DNA of 64,000 nt from CAVSJJ01 sp963728395 (GTDB lineage: Bacteria > Actinomycetota > Actinomycetes > Actinomycetales > Dermatophilaceae), in assembly GCA_963728395.1 (NCBI GenBank), contig CAVSJJ010000001.1:124001-188000 (forward strand), written 5' to 3'. Made by a program: the position numbers and the translations under genes. Each line of letters opens with the position of its first letter. The first letter of the stretch is position 1. Of the stretch, positions 42,863 through 53,010 are shown piece by piece. Under the pieces are notes generated by a model. The model was not told the origin of the DNA, did not search any database, and saw only the letters and a program-made list of their open reading frames with translations.

Positions 42863-44725
42863 TCAGCGGTCCTCGTCGCGGCCGCGAGCGGGCCAAGCCA
42901 CCATCGCCGAGCCGCCGCCTCGGCGGGTCGGCTCGGCCGCGGCCTCGGCGTCCCCGGGGCCGTGGATCCGGATCGCCGTCGCCGCGCCGATCTCGGGTGT
43001 GCTGGCGAGGACATGCCCCCACGAGCGCAGCGTGTCGCCCACCGCCGAGTCGGCGATCTCCGGCTCGGCCAGCTCGGTCCCGTTCCGCGAGGACAGCCGC
43101 GGCGCGGCGATCGCGTCGACGAGGCTGAGGTCACGATCGAGGTAGCCGATGATGACCTGGGCGACGGTCGTGATGATCGTCGAGCCGCCCGGGCTGCCGA
43201 CCGCGAGGAACGGCCTGCCGTTCTTGAGGACGACGGTCGGGCTCATCGAGGAGCGGGGCCGCTTGCCGGCATCCGGCAGGTTCGGGTCCGGCACTCCGGC
43301 GGCGGCCGGGACGAAGTCGAAGTCGGTCAGCTCGTTGTTGAGGAGGAAGCCGTAGCCGGGGACGGTGATCCCCGACCCGCCGGTCTGCTCGATCGTCAGG
43401 GTGTAGGCGGCGGTGTTGCCCCACTTGTCGGTGACGACGAGGTTCGACGTCGAGAGACCCTCGTGCGTCTCGGGGACGTGCCGGTCGCCTCGGGCGCAGC
43501 CGTCGTAGTGGCCGTCGGGCTCGCCGAACGGGATCGGCCGCGGCTGGGCCTGGGTGGGGTCGAAGAGGCAGGCCCGCTCGGACGCGAACGCCCGCGACGT
43601 CAACTCCTCGACGGGGACGCCGGGGACCGAGCCGACGTAGCGACCACGGTCGGCGAAGGTGGTCGCCGACGCCTCGCTGAACCGGTGGAGGTACTGCGCC
43701 GTGCCGACGTCCTTGATCGAGACGCCCGTCTTGAGGTCGTAGGCAACGAGCAGGTTGAGGATCTCCGCGATGGCGATCCCGCCCGAGGACGGGATCGGCA
43801 TCCCGTAGACGTCGAGCCCGCGGTAGCGGCTGTGGATCGGCTCCTTGGGGATCGCCTCGTAGGCCGCGAGGTCACCGGTGCTCAGCTGACCGCTCATGAC
43901 GCTGACGCCGGGAGCAGTCGTGGGGTTCTGGGCCTCCGCGGCGATGGCCCGGGCCAGTCGTCCGTCGTAGAGCACGTCCATGCCGCGCCGGCGGATGAGG
44001 CCGTAGGTCCGGGCGAGGTCCGGGTTGCGGAAGGTCGACCCGACCGCGGGGGCACCGCCCCCGGGGAGGAAGAGGTCCGCGGTCTCCGGGAACATCGCGA
44101 ACCGGGCCGCGTTCTGGGCGGTCTGGTCGTGGAAGGTCTGGTCGACGACGAACCCCTCACGGGCAAGTCGCTGCGCCGGCGCGAGGAGCCGGGACAGCGA
44201 CCTCGTGCCGAACCGCTTCGCCACGAGCTCCCAGGTGGCCGGGGTGCCCGGCGTGCCGATCGACAGCCCGGAGCTGACGACGGTGCGGAAGTCCATCGCC
44301 GAGCCGTCGGGGTTGGTGAAGACGTCCGGGGTGAAGGTGCTCGGTGCCGTCTCGCGGCCGTCCACCGCGGTCACCCGGTGCCGCCTCGCGTCGTAGTAGA
44401 CGAAGAACCCGCCACCACCGAGGCCGGTGCTGTAGGGCTCGGTGACGCCGAGCGCCGCGGCGGTGGCGACCGCCGCGTCGGCGGCGTTGCCGCCGCGGCG
44501 CAGGACGTCGATGCCGATCTGGCTCGCGTCCCGGTCGACGCTGGAGACCGCACCACCTCCCCCGCGCATCGTCGGGACCTTCGGCAGCTCGGACCCGTGG
44601 TGGTGGTCCCGGTGGTGCTCGCCCGGCTCGGAGGACGGAGCGGCGACGGCGGGTGCGGCGACGCTCATGGCGAGCGCGCCGGCGGCGAGGATCGTGATGA
44701 CCTGGGTGCGTCGGAGGGTTCCCAT
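42863..44725 (-). CDS. ggt: secreted gamma-glutamyltransferase
   Basis: Extracellular N-terminal-nucleophile hydrolase that cleaves glutathione or poly-gamma-glutamate; 620 aa. The signal peptide is MGTLRRTQVITILAAGALAMSVAAPAVAA. The large subunit has RRGGNAADAAVATAAALGVTEPYSTGLGGGGF. The autocleavage threonine is T426 in GLSTSNLVVTDKWGN, followed by TIEQTGGSGITVPGYGFLLNNELTDFDF (close to the Bacillus enzyme). The usual TTH after the nucleophile is TSN here. The C-terminal GSPGGSTIITTVAQVI is normal. TACCGT lies six bases before the ATG, so the mRNA may be leaderless. Confidence 0.95.
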   Translation of the reverse strand: MGTLRRTQVITILAAGALAMSVAAPAVAAPSSEPGEHHRDHHHGSELPKVPTMRGGGGAVSSVDRDASQIGIDVLRRGGNAADAAVATAAALGVTEPYSTGLGGGGFFVYYDARRHRVTAVDGRETAPSTFTPDVFTNPDGSAMDFRTVVSSGLSIGTPGTPATWELVAKRFGTRSLSRLLAPAQRLAREGFVVDQTFHDQTAQNAARFAMFPETADLFLPGGGAPAVGSTFRNPDLARTYGLIRRRGMDVLYDGRLARAIAAEAQNPTTAPGVSVMSGQLSTGDLAAYEAIPKEPIHSRYRGLDVYGMPIPSSGGIAIAEILNLLVAYDLKTGVSIKDVGTAQYLHRFSEASATTFADRGRYVGSVPGVPVEELTSRAFASERACLFDPTQAQPRPIPFGEPDGHYDGCARGDRHVPETHEGLSTSNLVVTDKWGNTAAYTLTIEQTGGSGITVPGYGFLLNNELTDFDFVPAAAGVPDPNLPDAGKRPRSSMSPTVVLKNGRPFLAVGSPGGSTIITTVAQVIIGYLDRDLSLVDAIAAPRLSSRNGTELAEPEIADSAVGDTLRSWGHVLASTPEIGAATAIRIHGPGDAEAAAEPTRRGGGSAMVAWPARGRDEDR

Positions 44726-44760
44726 TGCCGCACGGTAGGGGGCTACCCGAAGGTACGCGA

Positions 44761-44793
44761 CCGGAGCGGATCCGGAGCGGGTCCGGAGCGGGG
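44761..44793. repeat. three tandem 11-nt repeats
   Basis: CCGGAGCGGAT, CCGGAGCGGGT and CCGGAGCGGGG follow each other upstream of ggt, in the gap to dapF. Confidence 0.85.
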
Positions 44794-44848
44794 CCGATGC
44801 GACGTGGTCCGGCCACGTCCGCGGCGCCGACCGGTCGGCGGCCGGGGG

Positions 44849-45724
44849 TCAGCGCAGGCCGTCGAGGGCGACCTGGCCGTCGGCGACGAGGACGGCCGGC
44901 CCGGCCAGCTCGACCTCGTGGCCCGGCAGCCCGCGCACCCGCAACCGGCCGCCGGGGACGTCGACGGTCCAGTCCCGGGCCGGCTCGGGCTCTCCGGACC
45001 AGAAGCTCGTCGCCAGCGCCGCCGCGCAGGCCCCGGTGCCGCACGACCGGGTCTCGCCGACCCCCCGCTCGTGGACCCGCATCGCGATGTGGCCCGGCCC
45101 CACCGGTCGGACGACCTCGACGTTCGTCCCCTGCGGTGGCAGCGGGCGGACGACCGGGGCACGGGCGAGGTCGACCGCGGCGAGGCCGACCTGCTCGGGG
45201 AGGGCGAGGACGGTGTGCGGGTTGCCGAGGTCGAGCGACAGGGCAGAGTAGGGGTCACCGTCGTCGAGATGGACGAGCGCGTCGAACCCCTCGGCGTCGG
45301 CGCGCTCCGGGTGCAGGAGGCGCCACGGCCCGAGGTTGACGGCGATGAGCTCACCCTCGAACCGCACCGCATGGGCCCCGGAGCGGGTCGCGATGGCGAA
45401 CTCGTCCGCCGTCTCCAGCCCCTCCCGGCGCAGGTAGGCGGCGAAGACCCGCGCGCCGTTGCCACACATCTCGGCCCTCGAGCCGTCCGCGTTGCGATAG
45501 TCCATGAACCATCGGGCCCGGCCCGCCTGGGCGCGGACCGCCGCCTCCTCCGCCGCCTCGGTCGGCACGACCCGGATGACCCCGTCGCCCCCCAGTCCGG
45601 AGCGGCGGTCGGCGAGCGCCGCCACGAGGCCCGGTCCGAGGTCGAGCGCGGCGTCGGGGTCCGGCACGAGGACGAAGTCGTTCTCCGTGCCGTGTCCCTT
45701 GGTGAAGGCGAGCCGGTCAGCCAT
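44849..45724 (-). CDS. dapF: diaminopimelate epimerase
   Basis: Converts LL- to meso-diaminopimelate for lysine and peptidoglycan. The 291-aa protein has the acid/base cysteines C87 in AEMCGNGAR and C228 in RSCGTGACAAAL. GLGGDGVIRV and LGNPHTVLAL are also present. The start MADRLAFTKGHGTENDF is in the family pattern; an ATG three codons upstream is also possible. It overlaps the end of miaA by eight bases, so def-miaA-dapF form one translationally coupled unit. Confidence 0.97.
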   Translation of the reverse strand: MADRLAFTKGHGTENDFVLVPDPDAALDLGPGLVAALADRRSGLGGDGVIRVVPTEAAEEAAVRAQAGRARWFMDYRNADGSRAEMCGNGARVFAAYLRREGLETADEFAIATRSGAHAVRFEGELIAVNLGPWRLLHPERADAEGFDALVHLDDGDPYSALSLDLGNPHTVLALPEQVGLAAVDLARAPVVRPLPPQGTNVEVVRPVGPGHIAMRVHERGVGETRSCGTGACAAALATSFWSGEPEPARDWTVDVPGGRLRVRGLPGHEVELAGPAVLVADGQVALDGLR

Positions 45725-46667
45725 GCCCACCATTGTCGCGGACGGCGGCCAGCAGCCGCGCCACCGCCTCGTCCACGGCGCCGGTCCGGGTCGGGTCCAC
45801 CCAGTGGATTCGCGGGTCCGCACGGAACCACGACTCCTGGCGCCGCGCGTAGCGCCGGGTCGCCGTCGCCGTGCTCTCGATCGCCTCGGCCTCGGTGAGC
45901 AGCCCGTCGAGCTGCCCGAGCGCCTGCGCATAGCCCAGTGCCCGCCCCGCCGTGCGGCCGTGCCTGAGCCCGAGGGCGGTGAGCCCGCGCACCTCCGCCA
46001 GCAGGCCACCCGCCCACATCAGCTCGACCCGGCGGTCGATGCGCCGATCGAGGACCGGGCGCGGCGGGGCCAGGCCGACGACGACGGTCGGGCGGACGTA
46101 GTCCAACTCGGGCATCGTCGCCGAGAACGGCCGGCCGGTCAGCTCGATGACCTCGAGGGCGCGCACGACCCGGCGCCGGTTGTTCCGGTCGATCGCCGCG
46201 GCCGCGGCGGGGTCGCGCTCGGCGAGGGCGGCATACAGCTCGGCGGTGCTGCGGACCGGGTCCTCCCACCGCGCCCGGACCTGCGGGTCGGTCGGCGGGA
46301 TCTCGAGCCGGTCCAGGGCCGCCCGGACGTACAGACCCGAGCCGCCGACGAGCACCGGGTGCGCCCCACGCTCTCGGATCGCCTCGATGTCGGCCCGGGC
46401 CTCGCGCTGGTATGCCGCGACGCTCGCCTCCTCGACGACATCGAGGACGTCGAGCTGGTGGTGCGGGATGCCGCGTCGTTCGGCCCGGGTCAGCTTGGCA
46501 GTGCCGATGTCCATGCCCCGGTAGAGCTGCATCGCGTCCGCGCCGACGATCTCTCCGCCCAGCTCCTCGGCGATGCGCAGGCCGAGCTCGGACTTCCCGC
46601 TCGCCGTCGGGCCGACGACACCGACGACGACGGGAGCGTCGTCGCCGCGCGGCTGCGGCCCGCTCAC
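45717..46667 (-). CDS. miaA: tRNA dimethylallyltransferase
   Basis: Adds the isopentenyl group to A37 of tRNAs reading UNN codons. The 316-aa protein has P-loop GPTASGKSELG (19-26), GADAMQLYRGMDIGTAKLT, HHQLDVLDV, GGSGLYVRA and the late YARRQESWFR. GTG start with four-base overlap to def. MiaB, which thiomethylates the same base, is encoded nearby (48899). Confidence 0.97.
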   Translation of the reverse strand: MSGPQPRGDDAPVVVGVVGPTASGKSELGLRIAEELGGEIVGADAMQLYRGMDIGTAKLTRAERRGIPHHQLDVLDVVEEASVAAYQREARADIEAIRERGAHPVLVGGSGLYVRAALDRLEIPPTDPQVRARWEDPVRSTAELYAALAERDPAAAAAIDRNNRRRVVRALEVIELTGRPFSATMPELDYVRPTVVVGLAPPRPVLDRRIDRRVELMWAGGLLAEVRGLTALGLRHGRTAGRALGYAQALGQLDGLLTEAEAIESTATATRRYARRQESWFRADPRIHWVDPTRTGAVDEAVARLLAAVRDNGGHG

Positions 46668-47305
46668 GCGTCCCGACGGGCCGGGGCGCCCTCGACGTGC
46701 CGGTCCTCGGCGAACCCCCCCTCCTCGTCGTCATCGTGCCCGAAGGGGTCGCGGTCGACGCCGGGCATCCAGCTGAGACCGGGGACGCCCCAGCCGTTGG
46801 CCTTGACCGCCTTCTTGGCCTTCTTGGCCCACCGACCGGAGAGGCGGTCGACATAGAGGAAGCCGTTGAGGTGGTCGTACTCGTGTTGCAGCATCCGGGC
46901 GAACCACCCGGTCGCGTGGTACTCGATCTCGGTCCCGTCGACCGCGAGCCCGGTGAGGCTCGCCGTCTCACCGCGCCGGAGGGGGAAGGACTCGCCGGGG
47001 ACGGACAGGCAGCCCTCGGACTCCTCGTGCGGGTCTGGCTCGCCCGCGGGCGGCTTGGCGGCCACGAGGTAGGGGTTGATGACGACGCCGCGAGCCGGGA
47101 TCCCGTCGTCGTTGGCCATCTGCCAGGTGAAGATCCTCAGCCCGACGCCGATCTGGGGGGCGGCGAGGCCGACGCCATGAGCGAGATCCATCGTCTCGAA
47201 CATGTCCTCGACGAGGCCACGGACCTCGTCGTCGATGACCGCGACGGGTTGTGCGCGGCGGTGCAGGACGGGCTCTCCGGTGATGACGACGGGACGAATT
47301 GCCAT
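46664..47305 (-). CDS. def: peptide deformylase
   Basis: Removes the N-formyl group from new proteins using an Fe/Zn centre. All three motifs are present: GVGLAAPQIG (44-53), EGCLSVPG with ligand C99, and HEYDHLNG with H141 and H145. At 213 aa it carries about 35 extra acidic residues at the C-terminus (DPFGHDDDEEGGFAED). The ATG at 47305 is preceded by GAGAAT and seven bases, so it may be leaderless. The 204 bp up to the divergent deacetylase gene show no other feature. Confidence 0.97.
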   Translation of the reverse strand: MAIRPVVITGEPVLHRRAQPVAVIDDEVRGLVEDMFETMDLAHGVGLAAPQIGVGLRIFTWQMANDDGIPARGVVINPYLVAAKPPAGEPDPHEESEGCLSVPGESFPLRRGETASLTGLAVDGTEIEYHATGWFARMLQHEYDHLNGFLYVDRLSGRWAKKAKKAVKANGWGVPGLSWMPGVDRDPFGHDDDEEGGFAEDRHVEGAPARRDA

Positions 47306-47509
47306 GTCCTGGATTCTCGCAGAGCCGGGTCGGTGAGCCCGGCCAACGGGGGGCAGGGATCGGGGCGGCTGGCGCCTCGGCGTCGCCTCCGGTGTGACGC
47401 AGTCGACGTTCCGGGCCGTCGGCAACTGCGACCCCGCGACGAACCGGCCGCACTACGGTGAGCATCGCCGGTCCCGGAACGTCCCCTCCGCTCCCCTCAA
47501 AGGCCGCTC

Positions 47510-48540
47510 ATGATCCCCCGCACCATCGCCGCCCTCGCCCTCGGGGTCGGCATCGTCGTACCGCCCCTGGCCCCGCCGCCGCAGCACCGGCGGCCGGGGA
47601 TGCGACCGTGGCCGCCACCGGCGCGACCCTCTCGATCCGGGAGGCCCAGCCGTCCACCCAACCGGAGTTCCGCGCCCCCGGCGGGTTCCGCCTGTTCCGC
47701 GTCGTGCTCCGCGGCGTCACGTCCGCCGACCGCTGGATCAGCACCAGCGGCACGAGCGGCCTCGCCAGGTGCCACCGGGTCTCCTCGACGGCCGCGACCC
47801 TGACCTCGGAGTGCTGGGTGCTGCCGGCCTCGCCGGACGGCGCCTTCACCTTCACCGCCGCAGGGGTGGCCTCGGGCAGACGTGTCGCACGCGGCAGCAT
47901 CAGAGTCCGCAACCTCGTCCCCGCTCCGGGACAGGTCTCCAGCGACGCCGCCCGAACGGCCCTGCAGTGCGGCGCCCGGGACGGCAGGGTCCGGCTGACC
48001 TTCGACGACGGATACATCTCCTACGCCGGCGCCCGGTCCCTGGTGTCGATCCTCGACCGCAACCACATCCGGGCTCGGTTCTTCTTCGTCGGCAGCTGGG
48101 CCCGATCCGCCTCGGGAGCCGCCGTCGTGAAGCTCATCAGGTCCCACCATCACCTGGTGGAGAACCACACCGACCGGCATCGTGCCCTCACCACCTTGTC
48201 GACGACGGGCATCCGGGCACAGATCTCCCGAGGGGTGAGGCCCAGCGGCGTGCCCCGGCTGGTTCGGCCGCCCTACGGCGACGGCTGGAACGATGCCCGG
48301 GTCGCCACACTCACCCGCTCCCTCGGCTACCACGTGTGCTACTGGTCGGTGGACACCCGCGACTGGGAGGGCGCTTCGCCGAGCACGATGGCACGCCGGG
48401 TCCGCTACGGCGACTCGGCGACCCCGCCGGTGTTCCCCAACGGCGTCATCCTCATGCACATGAACCACTTCACCTCCGCCAAGCTCACCGCCGTCATTGC
48501 GGCGGTCAGGGCGCGGGGACTGCGGTTCGCCACTGCCTGA
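47510..48540 (+). CDS. polysaccharide deacetylase (NodB domain), frameshifted in the signal peptide
   Basis: Secreted carbohydrate esterase-4 protein that probably deacetylates peptidoglycan or chitin-like polymer. The NodB motifs are VRLTFDDGY, ENHTDRH, RPPYGDG, DTRDWEG and ILMHMN. An N-terminal beta-rich domain (GATLSIREAQ to GSIRVRNL) precedes it. From ATG 47510 the frame gives a good signal peptide start, MIPRTIAALALGVGIVV, then runs out of frame. The mature protein continues in the next frame as TAPGPAAAAPAAGDATVAATG. One missing base near 47557 explains this. A start at 47458 keeps the main frame open but gives no export signal. Confidence 0.85.
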
Positions 48541-48634
48541 CCCGAAGGGCTGGCGCACAGCCGCAACGTGGGTCACAGTGGAGGTAGCGGGTCCACGGAC
48601 CCGCCCACCTGCCCCCGAGAGGAAGGAGGACCGC

Positions 48635-48826
48635 ATGGGTTTGTTGGACAGCGCCACGGAGAAGGCCGACCAGCTCATGAAGGACAACCCCGACAAGGTC
48701 GAGGAGTACAGCGACCAGGCCATCACGAAGGCCGGGGACGCGGTTGACTCCCGGTCCGACGGCCGGTTCTCCGATCAGGTCGACGCCGCGCAGCAGAAGG
48801 CCGACGAGGCGATCGGCGAGGGCTGA
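48635..48826 (+). CDS. Rv0909/MT0933-type antitoxin-like small protein
   Basis: A 63-aa acidic helical protein starting MGLLDSATEKADQLMKDNPDKVEEYSDQAIT and ending VDAAQQKADEAIGEG. It matches the small actinobacterial family named after the M. tuberculosis Rv0909 antitoxin. A strong AGGAAGGAGG ribosome site precedes the ATG. No SRPBCC-type toxin gene is next to it, so it is an orphan and may not act as an antitoxin. A terminator follows. Confidence 0.82.
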   Translation: MGLLDSATEKADQLMKDNPDKVEEYSDQAITKAGDAVDSRSDGRFSDQVDAAQQKADEAIGEG

Positions 48827-48846
48827 CTCCTTCCCTGACGCGCGGA

Positions 48847-48875
48847 GGCCCCGACCTGCCCAGCAGGTCGGGGCC
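48847..48875 (+). terminator. hairpin terminator after the antitoxin-like gene
   Basis: GGCCCCGACCTG (48847-48858) pairs with CAGGTCGGGGCC (48864-48875) around CCCAG and is followed by TTCC. It also lies just past the convergent miaB stop codon. Confidence 0.85.
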
Positions 48876-48898
48876 TTCCGTCGCCCGCCACGCGTTGC

Positions 48899-50464
48899 TC
48901 AGTGAGCCGGCGCGCACCCGCCGGCCGGCTCCGCGGCCGGACGACCCAGTGCCGGCATGCCGAGACTCACTGCGGGCTTGCCCGGGACGGCCGCGCCCTG
49001 AAGGCCGGCCCACGCATCACCGCCGGCCGTGCGCCGCACGGCATACGTCCCGCCGTGCACGCCCGAGTCGGCCACGAGGTGGTGCGGCGCGCCATAGGTC
49101 ACCTCGACGGTGACCAGGTCGCCGGGTCGCGGCACGTCGGCGCCGTCCGGGACGGAGAAGTGGACGAGCCGGTTGTCGCGGGCGCGTCCGCTCAACCGGG
49201 CGGTCTGGCGGTCCTTGCGCCCCTCCCCCGGCGCCACGAGCACCTCGACCGCCCGGCCCTCCACGGCCCGGTTCCCCGCCCAGGAGATCTCGTCCTGGAG
49301 TGCCACCAACCGGTCGAACCGCCGCTGGACAACCGACTTCGGCAGCTGGTCGGGCAGCGCGGCCGCGGGCGTGCCCGGCCGCGGCGAGTACTGGAAGGTG
49401 AAGGCGCTCGAGAAGCCGGCCCGCTCGACGACGGCAAGGGTCTGGTCGAAGTCCTCCTCGGTCTCCCCGGGGAAGCCGACGATGATGTCGGTCGTGATGG
49501 CCGCGTCGGGGATCCGGTTTCGGACGGCGTCGATGATCGCGAGGAACCGCCGCGCCCGGTAGGACCGCCGCATCGCCTTGAGGATGCGGTCCGATCCGGA
49601 CTGGAGGGGCATGTGCAGACTCGGCATGACGTTCGGCGTCTCGGCCATCGCATCGATGACGTCCTCGGTGAAGGCCGCCGGATGCGGGCTCGTGAAGCGA
49701 ACCCGCTCGAGAGCCTCGATGTCGCCGCAGGCGCGCAGCAGCTTGCCGAAGGCGAGACGGTCGCCGACCCCGACGCCGTAGGTGTTGACGTTCTGGCCCA
49801 ACAGGGTCACCTCGAGCACGCCCTGTGCGACGAGCGCCTCGATCTCGGCGAGGATCTCGCCCGGGCGGCGGTCGAGCTCGGGACCGCGCAGGCTGGGGAC
49901 GATGCAGAACGTGCACGTGTTGTTGCAGCCGACCGAGATCGAGACCCAGCCGCTGTAGGCCGAGTCCCGTCGGGTCGGCAGCGTCGATGGGAAGGTCTCG
50001 AGCGCCTCGACGATCTCGACCTCGGCGCGCCGGTTGTGCCGGGCGCGGTCGAGCAGCGCGGGCAGCGAGCCGATGTTGTGGGTTCCGAAGACGACGTCCA
50101 CCCAGGGGGCCCGCTCGACGATGCTCGCCCGGTCCTTCTGGGCCAGACAGCCGCCCACGGCGATCTGCAGGTCCGGGTTGGCGGTCTTGGCAGGTCGCAG
50201 CTGGCCGAGGTTGCCGTAGAGCTTGTTGTCGGCGTTCTCCCGGACGGCGCAGGTGTTGAACACGACGACGTCGGCGACGTCGGGGCGCTCCTGCGGCGGC
50301 AGGGTGGCGAGGTCGACGTAGCCGGCCGTCTCGAGCAGGCCGGCGAGCCGCTCCGAGTCGTGAACGTTCATCTGGCACCCGTGGGTGCGGATGTCGTACG
50401 TCCGGGGAGCCGGCGCGAGTCCGTGCTGGTCCGGAGCGTCGGTGGAGGTGGTCATCGGCGTCAT
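48899..50464 (-). CDS. miaB: tRNA-2-methylthio-N6-dimethylallyladenosine synthase
   Basis: Radical SAM methylthiotransferase acting on the MiaA product at tRNA position 37. The 521-aa protein has auxiliary-cluster cysteines C30 (RTHGCQMN), C72 (FNTCAVRENA) and C106 (VGGCLAQ). The radical SAM cluster is C180, C184 and C187 (GCNNTCTFC), and the C-terminal TRAM part reads GRAVEVLVAPGEGRKD. The ATG at 50464 or the one three codons later could be used. A 65-residue C-terminal extension after TRAM is low-complexity. Confidence 0.96.
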   Translation of the reverse strand: MTPMTTSTDAPDQHGLAPAPRTYDIRTHGCQMNVHDSERLAGLLETAGYVDLATLPPQERPDVADVVVFNTCAVRENADNKLYGNLGQLRPAKTANPDLQIAVGGCLAQKDRASIVERAPWVDVVFGTHNIGSLPALLDRARHNRRAEVEIVEALETFPSTLPTRRDSAYSGWVSISVGCNNTCTFCIVPSLRGPELDRRPGEILAEIEALVAQGVLEVTLLGQNVNTYGVGVGDRLAFGKLLRACGDIEALERVRFTSPHPAAFTEDVIDAMAETPNVMPSLHMPLQSGSDRILKAMRRSYRARRFLAIIDAVRNRIPDAAITTDIIVGFPGETEEDFDQTLAVVERAGFSSAFTFQYSPRPGTPAAALPDQLPKSVVQRRFDRLVALQDEISWAGNRAVEGRAVEVLVAPGEGRKDRQTARLSGRARDNRLVHFSVPDGADVPRPGDLVTVEVTYGAPHHLVADSGVHGGTYAVRRTAGGDAWAGLQGAAVPGKPAVSLGMPALGRPAAEPAGGCAPAH

Positions 50465-50606
50465 GGCACCGTCCAGGGTAAGTGAGGGCGCGGGTGGCCA
50501 CGAAACGCGGCCGGGCCCCGCCGTGCCACGGCGCCCGGAATCCGGCGGCGCCCCCGCTCGTTCGCCAAGGGGAACGGCTGGCAGACGGACCGACGAAGGA
50601 CGGCGT

Positions 50607-51017
50607 ATGCGCACTCTGCTCAACATCATCTGGCTCGTCTTCGGCGGGCTGTGGCTCTTCCTCGGCTACGCGCTCGCCGGCGTGCTCCTCTGCCTTCTCG
50701 TCGTGACGATCCCGCTCGGGCTCGCGGCGTTCCGAATGGCCTCCTACGCCCTGTGGCCGTTCGGCCGGGCCGTCGTGCGCCGTCCCGAGGCCGGGGCCGG
50801 CTCGGTCATCCTCAACGTCGTGTGGATCGTGCTCGCCGGCTGGTGGCTGGCGCTCGGCCATGTGTCGACGGCGGTCGCGCAGGCCCTGACGATCGTCGGC
50901 ATCCCGCTCGCCGTCGCCAACCTCAAGATGGTGCCGGTCTCCCTCGTGCCGTTCGGGGCCGACATCGTCCGCGCGGCGGATCTGCCGCCCGGGCAGCGCC
51001 CGCTCCACGCGATCTGA
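50607..51017 (+). CDS. YccF-domain inner membrane protein
   Basis: A 136-aa membrane protein of unknown function with two YccF repeats: NIIWLVFGGLWLFLGYALAGVLLCLLVVTIPLG (about 5-38) and ILNVVWIVLAGWWLALGHVSTAVAQALTIVGIPLA (about 67-102). Each is followed by a conserved basic-aromatic stretch with PFG. It lies between the divergent miaB and the convergent recX, and appears inserted into the recA-recX-miaB order. Confidence 0.9.
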   Translation: MRTLLNIIWLVFGGLWLFLGYALAGVLLCLLVVTIPLGLAAFRMASYALWPFGRAVVRRPEAGAGSVILNVVWIVLAGWWLALGHVSTAVAQALTIVGIPLAVANLKMVPVSLVPFGADIVRAADLPPGQRPLHAI

Positions 51018-51120
51018 GCGGCACCGGCGCCGCGCTCCGAGCGCACCCGCCGGCCGCCGCCCTGGGAGCAGTGCCGGCACCGCCGATCGCGGCGACGCCT
51101 CGCGCGGGACGCCGGGCCGC

Positions 51121-51777
51121 TCAGTCGCGCCGGTGCTCCGGCGACTCGGCGAGGACCTCTCGGATGACCCGCATCGCGAGCTCACCCGAGTAGCCCTTCC
51201 GCGCGAGCATGCCGGCCAGCCGCCGGGTCTGGACGAGCGGGTCGAGCCCGTGCAGCTGCCGCAGCCGCTTCTCGACGAGCCGCCGAGCCAGCTCCTCCTC
51301 AGCGGTGGGGTCGAGCTCGTCGAGCGCCTCCCGGGCGACGTCGCGGTCGACGCCCTTGGCCCGCAGCTCGCGGGCCAACCCGGCCCGGGAGAGACCGCGG
51401 CGGCTCTGCGCGGAGCGGATGAGCTGTCCGGCGTAGGCAGCGTCGTCGATGAGGCCGACCTCCTCCATCCGGTCCAGGACGGCCGTCGCCACCTCGGGCG
51501 CGCAGCCGCGACGGCGCAGCACGGTCTCGAGCTGGGAGCGGCTCTTGGGTGACGCGGTCAGCTGGGCGAGGACGATCTGCCGGGCGACGTCGTGCGGGTC
51601 CGGCTCGCCGTCCACGGTGGCGGGGTCGGGCGGCGGAGCAGCGCCAGCCCCCGCCACCGAGGACGACCTCGCCCCGGAGACGGCTGCCTCGTCCGGGGAG
51701 GTCGCCTCGGGCGGCGGGGGGACGAGCCAGAGGCTGCGCTCCCCCGCCGCCTGGCGGTGCGTGCGACGCATCGTCAC
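51121..51777 (-). CDS. recX: regulatory protein RecX
   Basis: Binds and restrains RecA filaments. The 218-aa protein has a disordered N-terminus of about 60 residues. Three-helix RecX repeats follow: DVARQIVLAQLTASPKSRSQLETVLRRRG, LIDDAAYAGQLIRSAQSRRGLSRAGLARELRAKGV, and TRRLAGMLARKGYSGELAMRVIREVL. It begins three bases after the recA stop codon and so depends on the recA promoters. Confidence 0.95.
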   Translation of the reverse strand: MTMRRTHRQAAGERSLWLVPPPPEATSPDEAAVSGARSSSVAGAGAAPPPDPATVDGEPDPHDVARQIVLAQLTASPKSRSQLETVLRRRGCAPEVATAVLDRMEEVGLIDDAAYAGQLIRSAQSRRGLSRAGLARELRAKGVDRDVAREALDELDPTAEEELARRLVEKRLRQLHGLDPLVQTRRLAGMLARKGYSGELAMRVIREVLAESPEHRRD

Positions 51778-51779
51778 GC

Positions 51780-52838
<1,059 letters not shown>

Positions 52839-52920
52839 CGCACACCTGCTTTCCTGTCGTGGTCAACGCGTCCACCGGCGACCGGTTCTCGCGGTCGGTC
52901 TTGTCGCGATCCTCGGTCAG

Positions 52921-52943
52921 ACGCTAGGTGCCGGCTCCGACAT
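52921..52943 (-). promoter_or_regulatory. RecA-NDp (PafBC-type) promoter of recA
   Basis: On the recA strand it reads ATGTCGGAG, eight bases, TAGCGT. This matches the consensus TTGTCRGTG-N8-TAGNNT of the LexA-independent DNA-damage promoter described in mycobacteria, with two mismatches and exact spacing. Confidence 0.65.
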
Positions 52944-53010
52944 CCGTCCGCAGCCGCCGTCGCTGCTGTGGACAACCGAGGCCGGTCCCGTCACCTGTGG
53001 AGGACCATAC

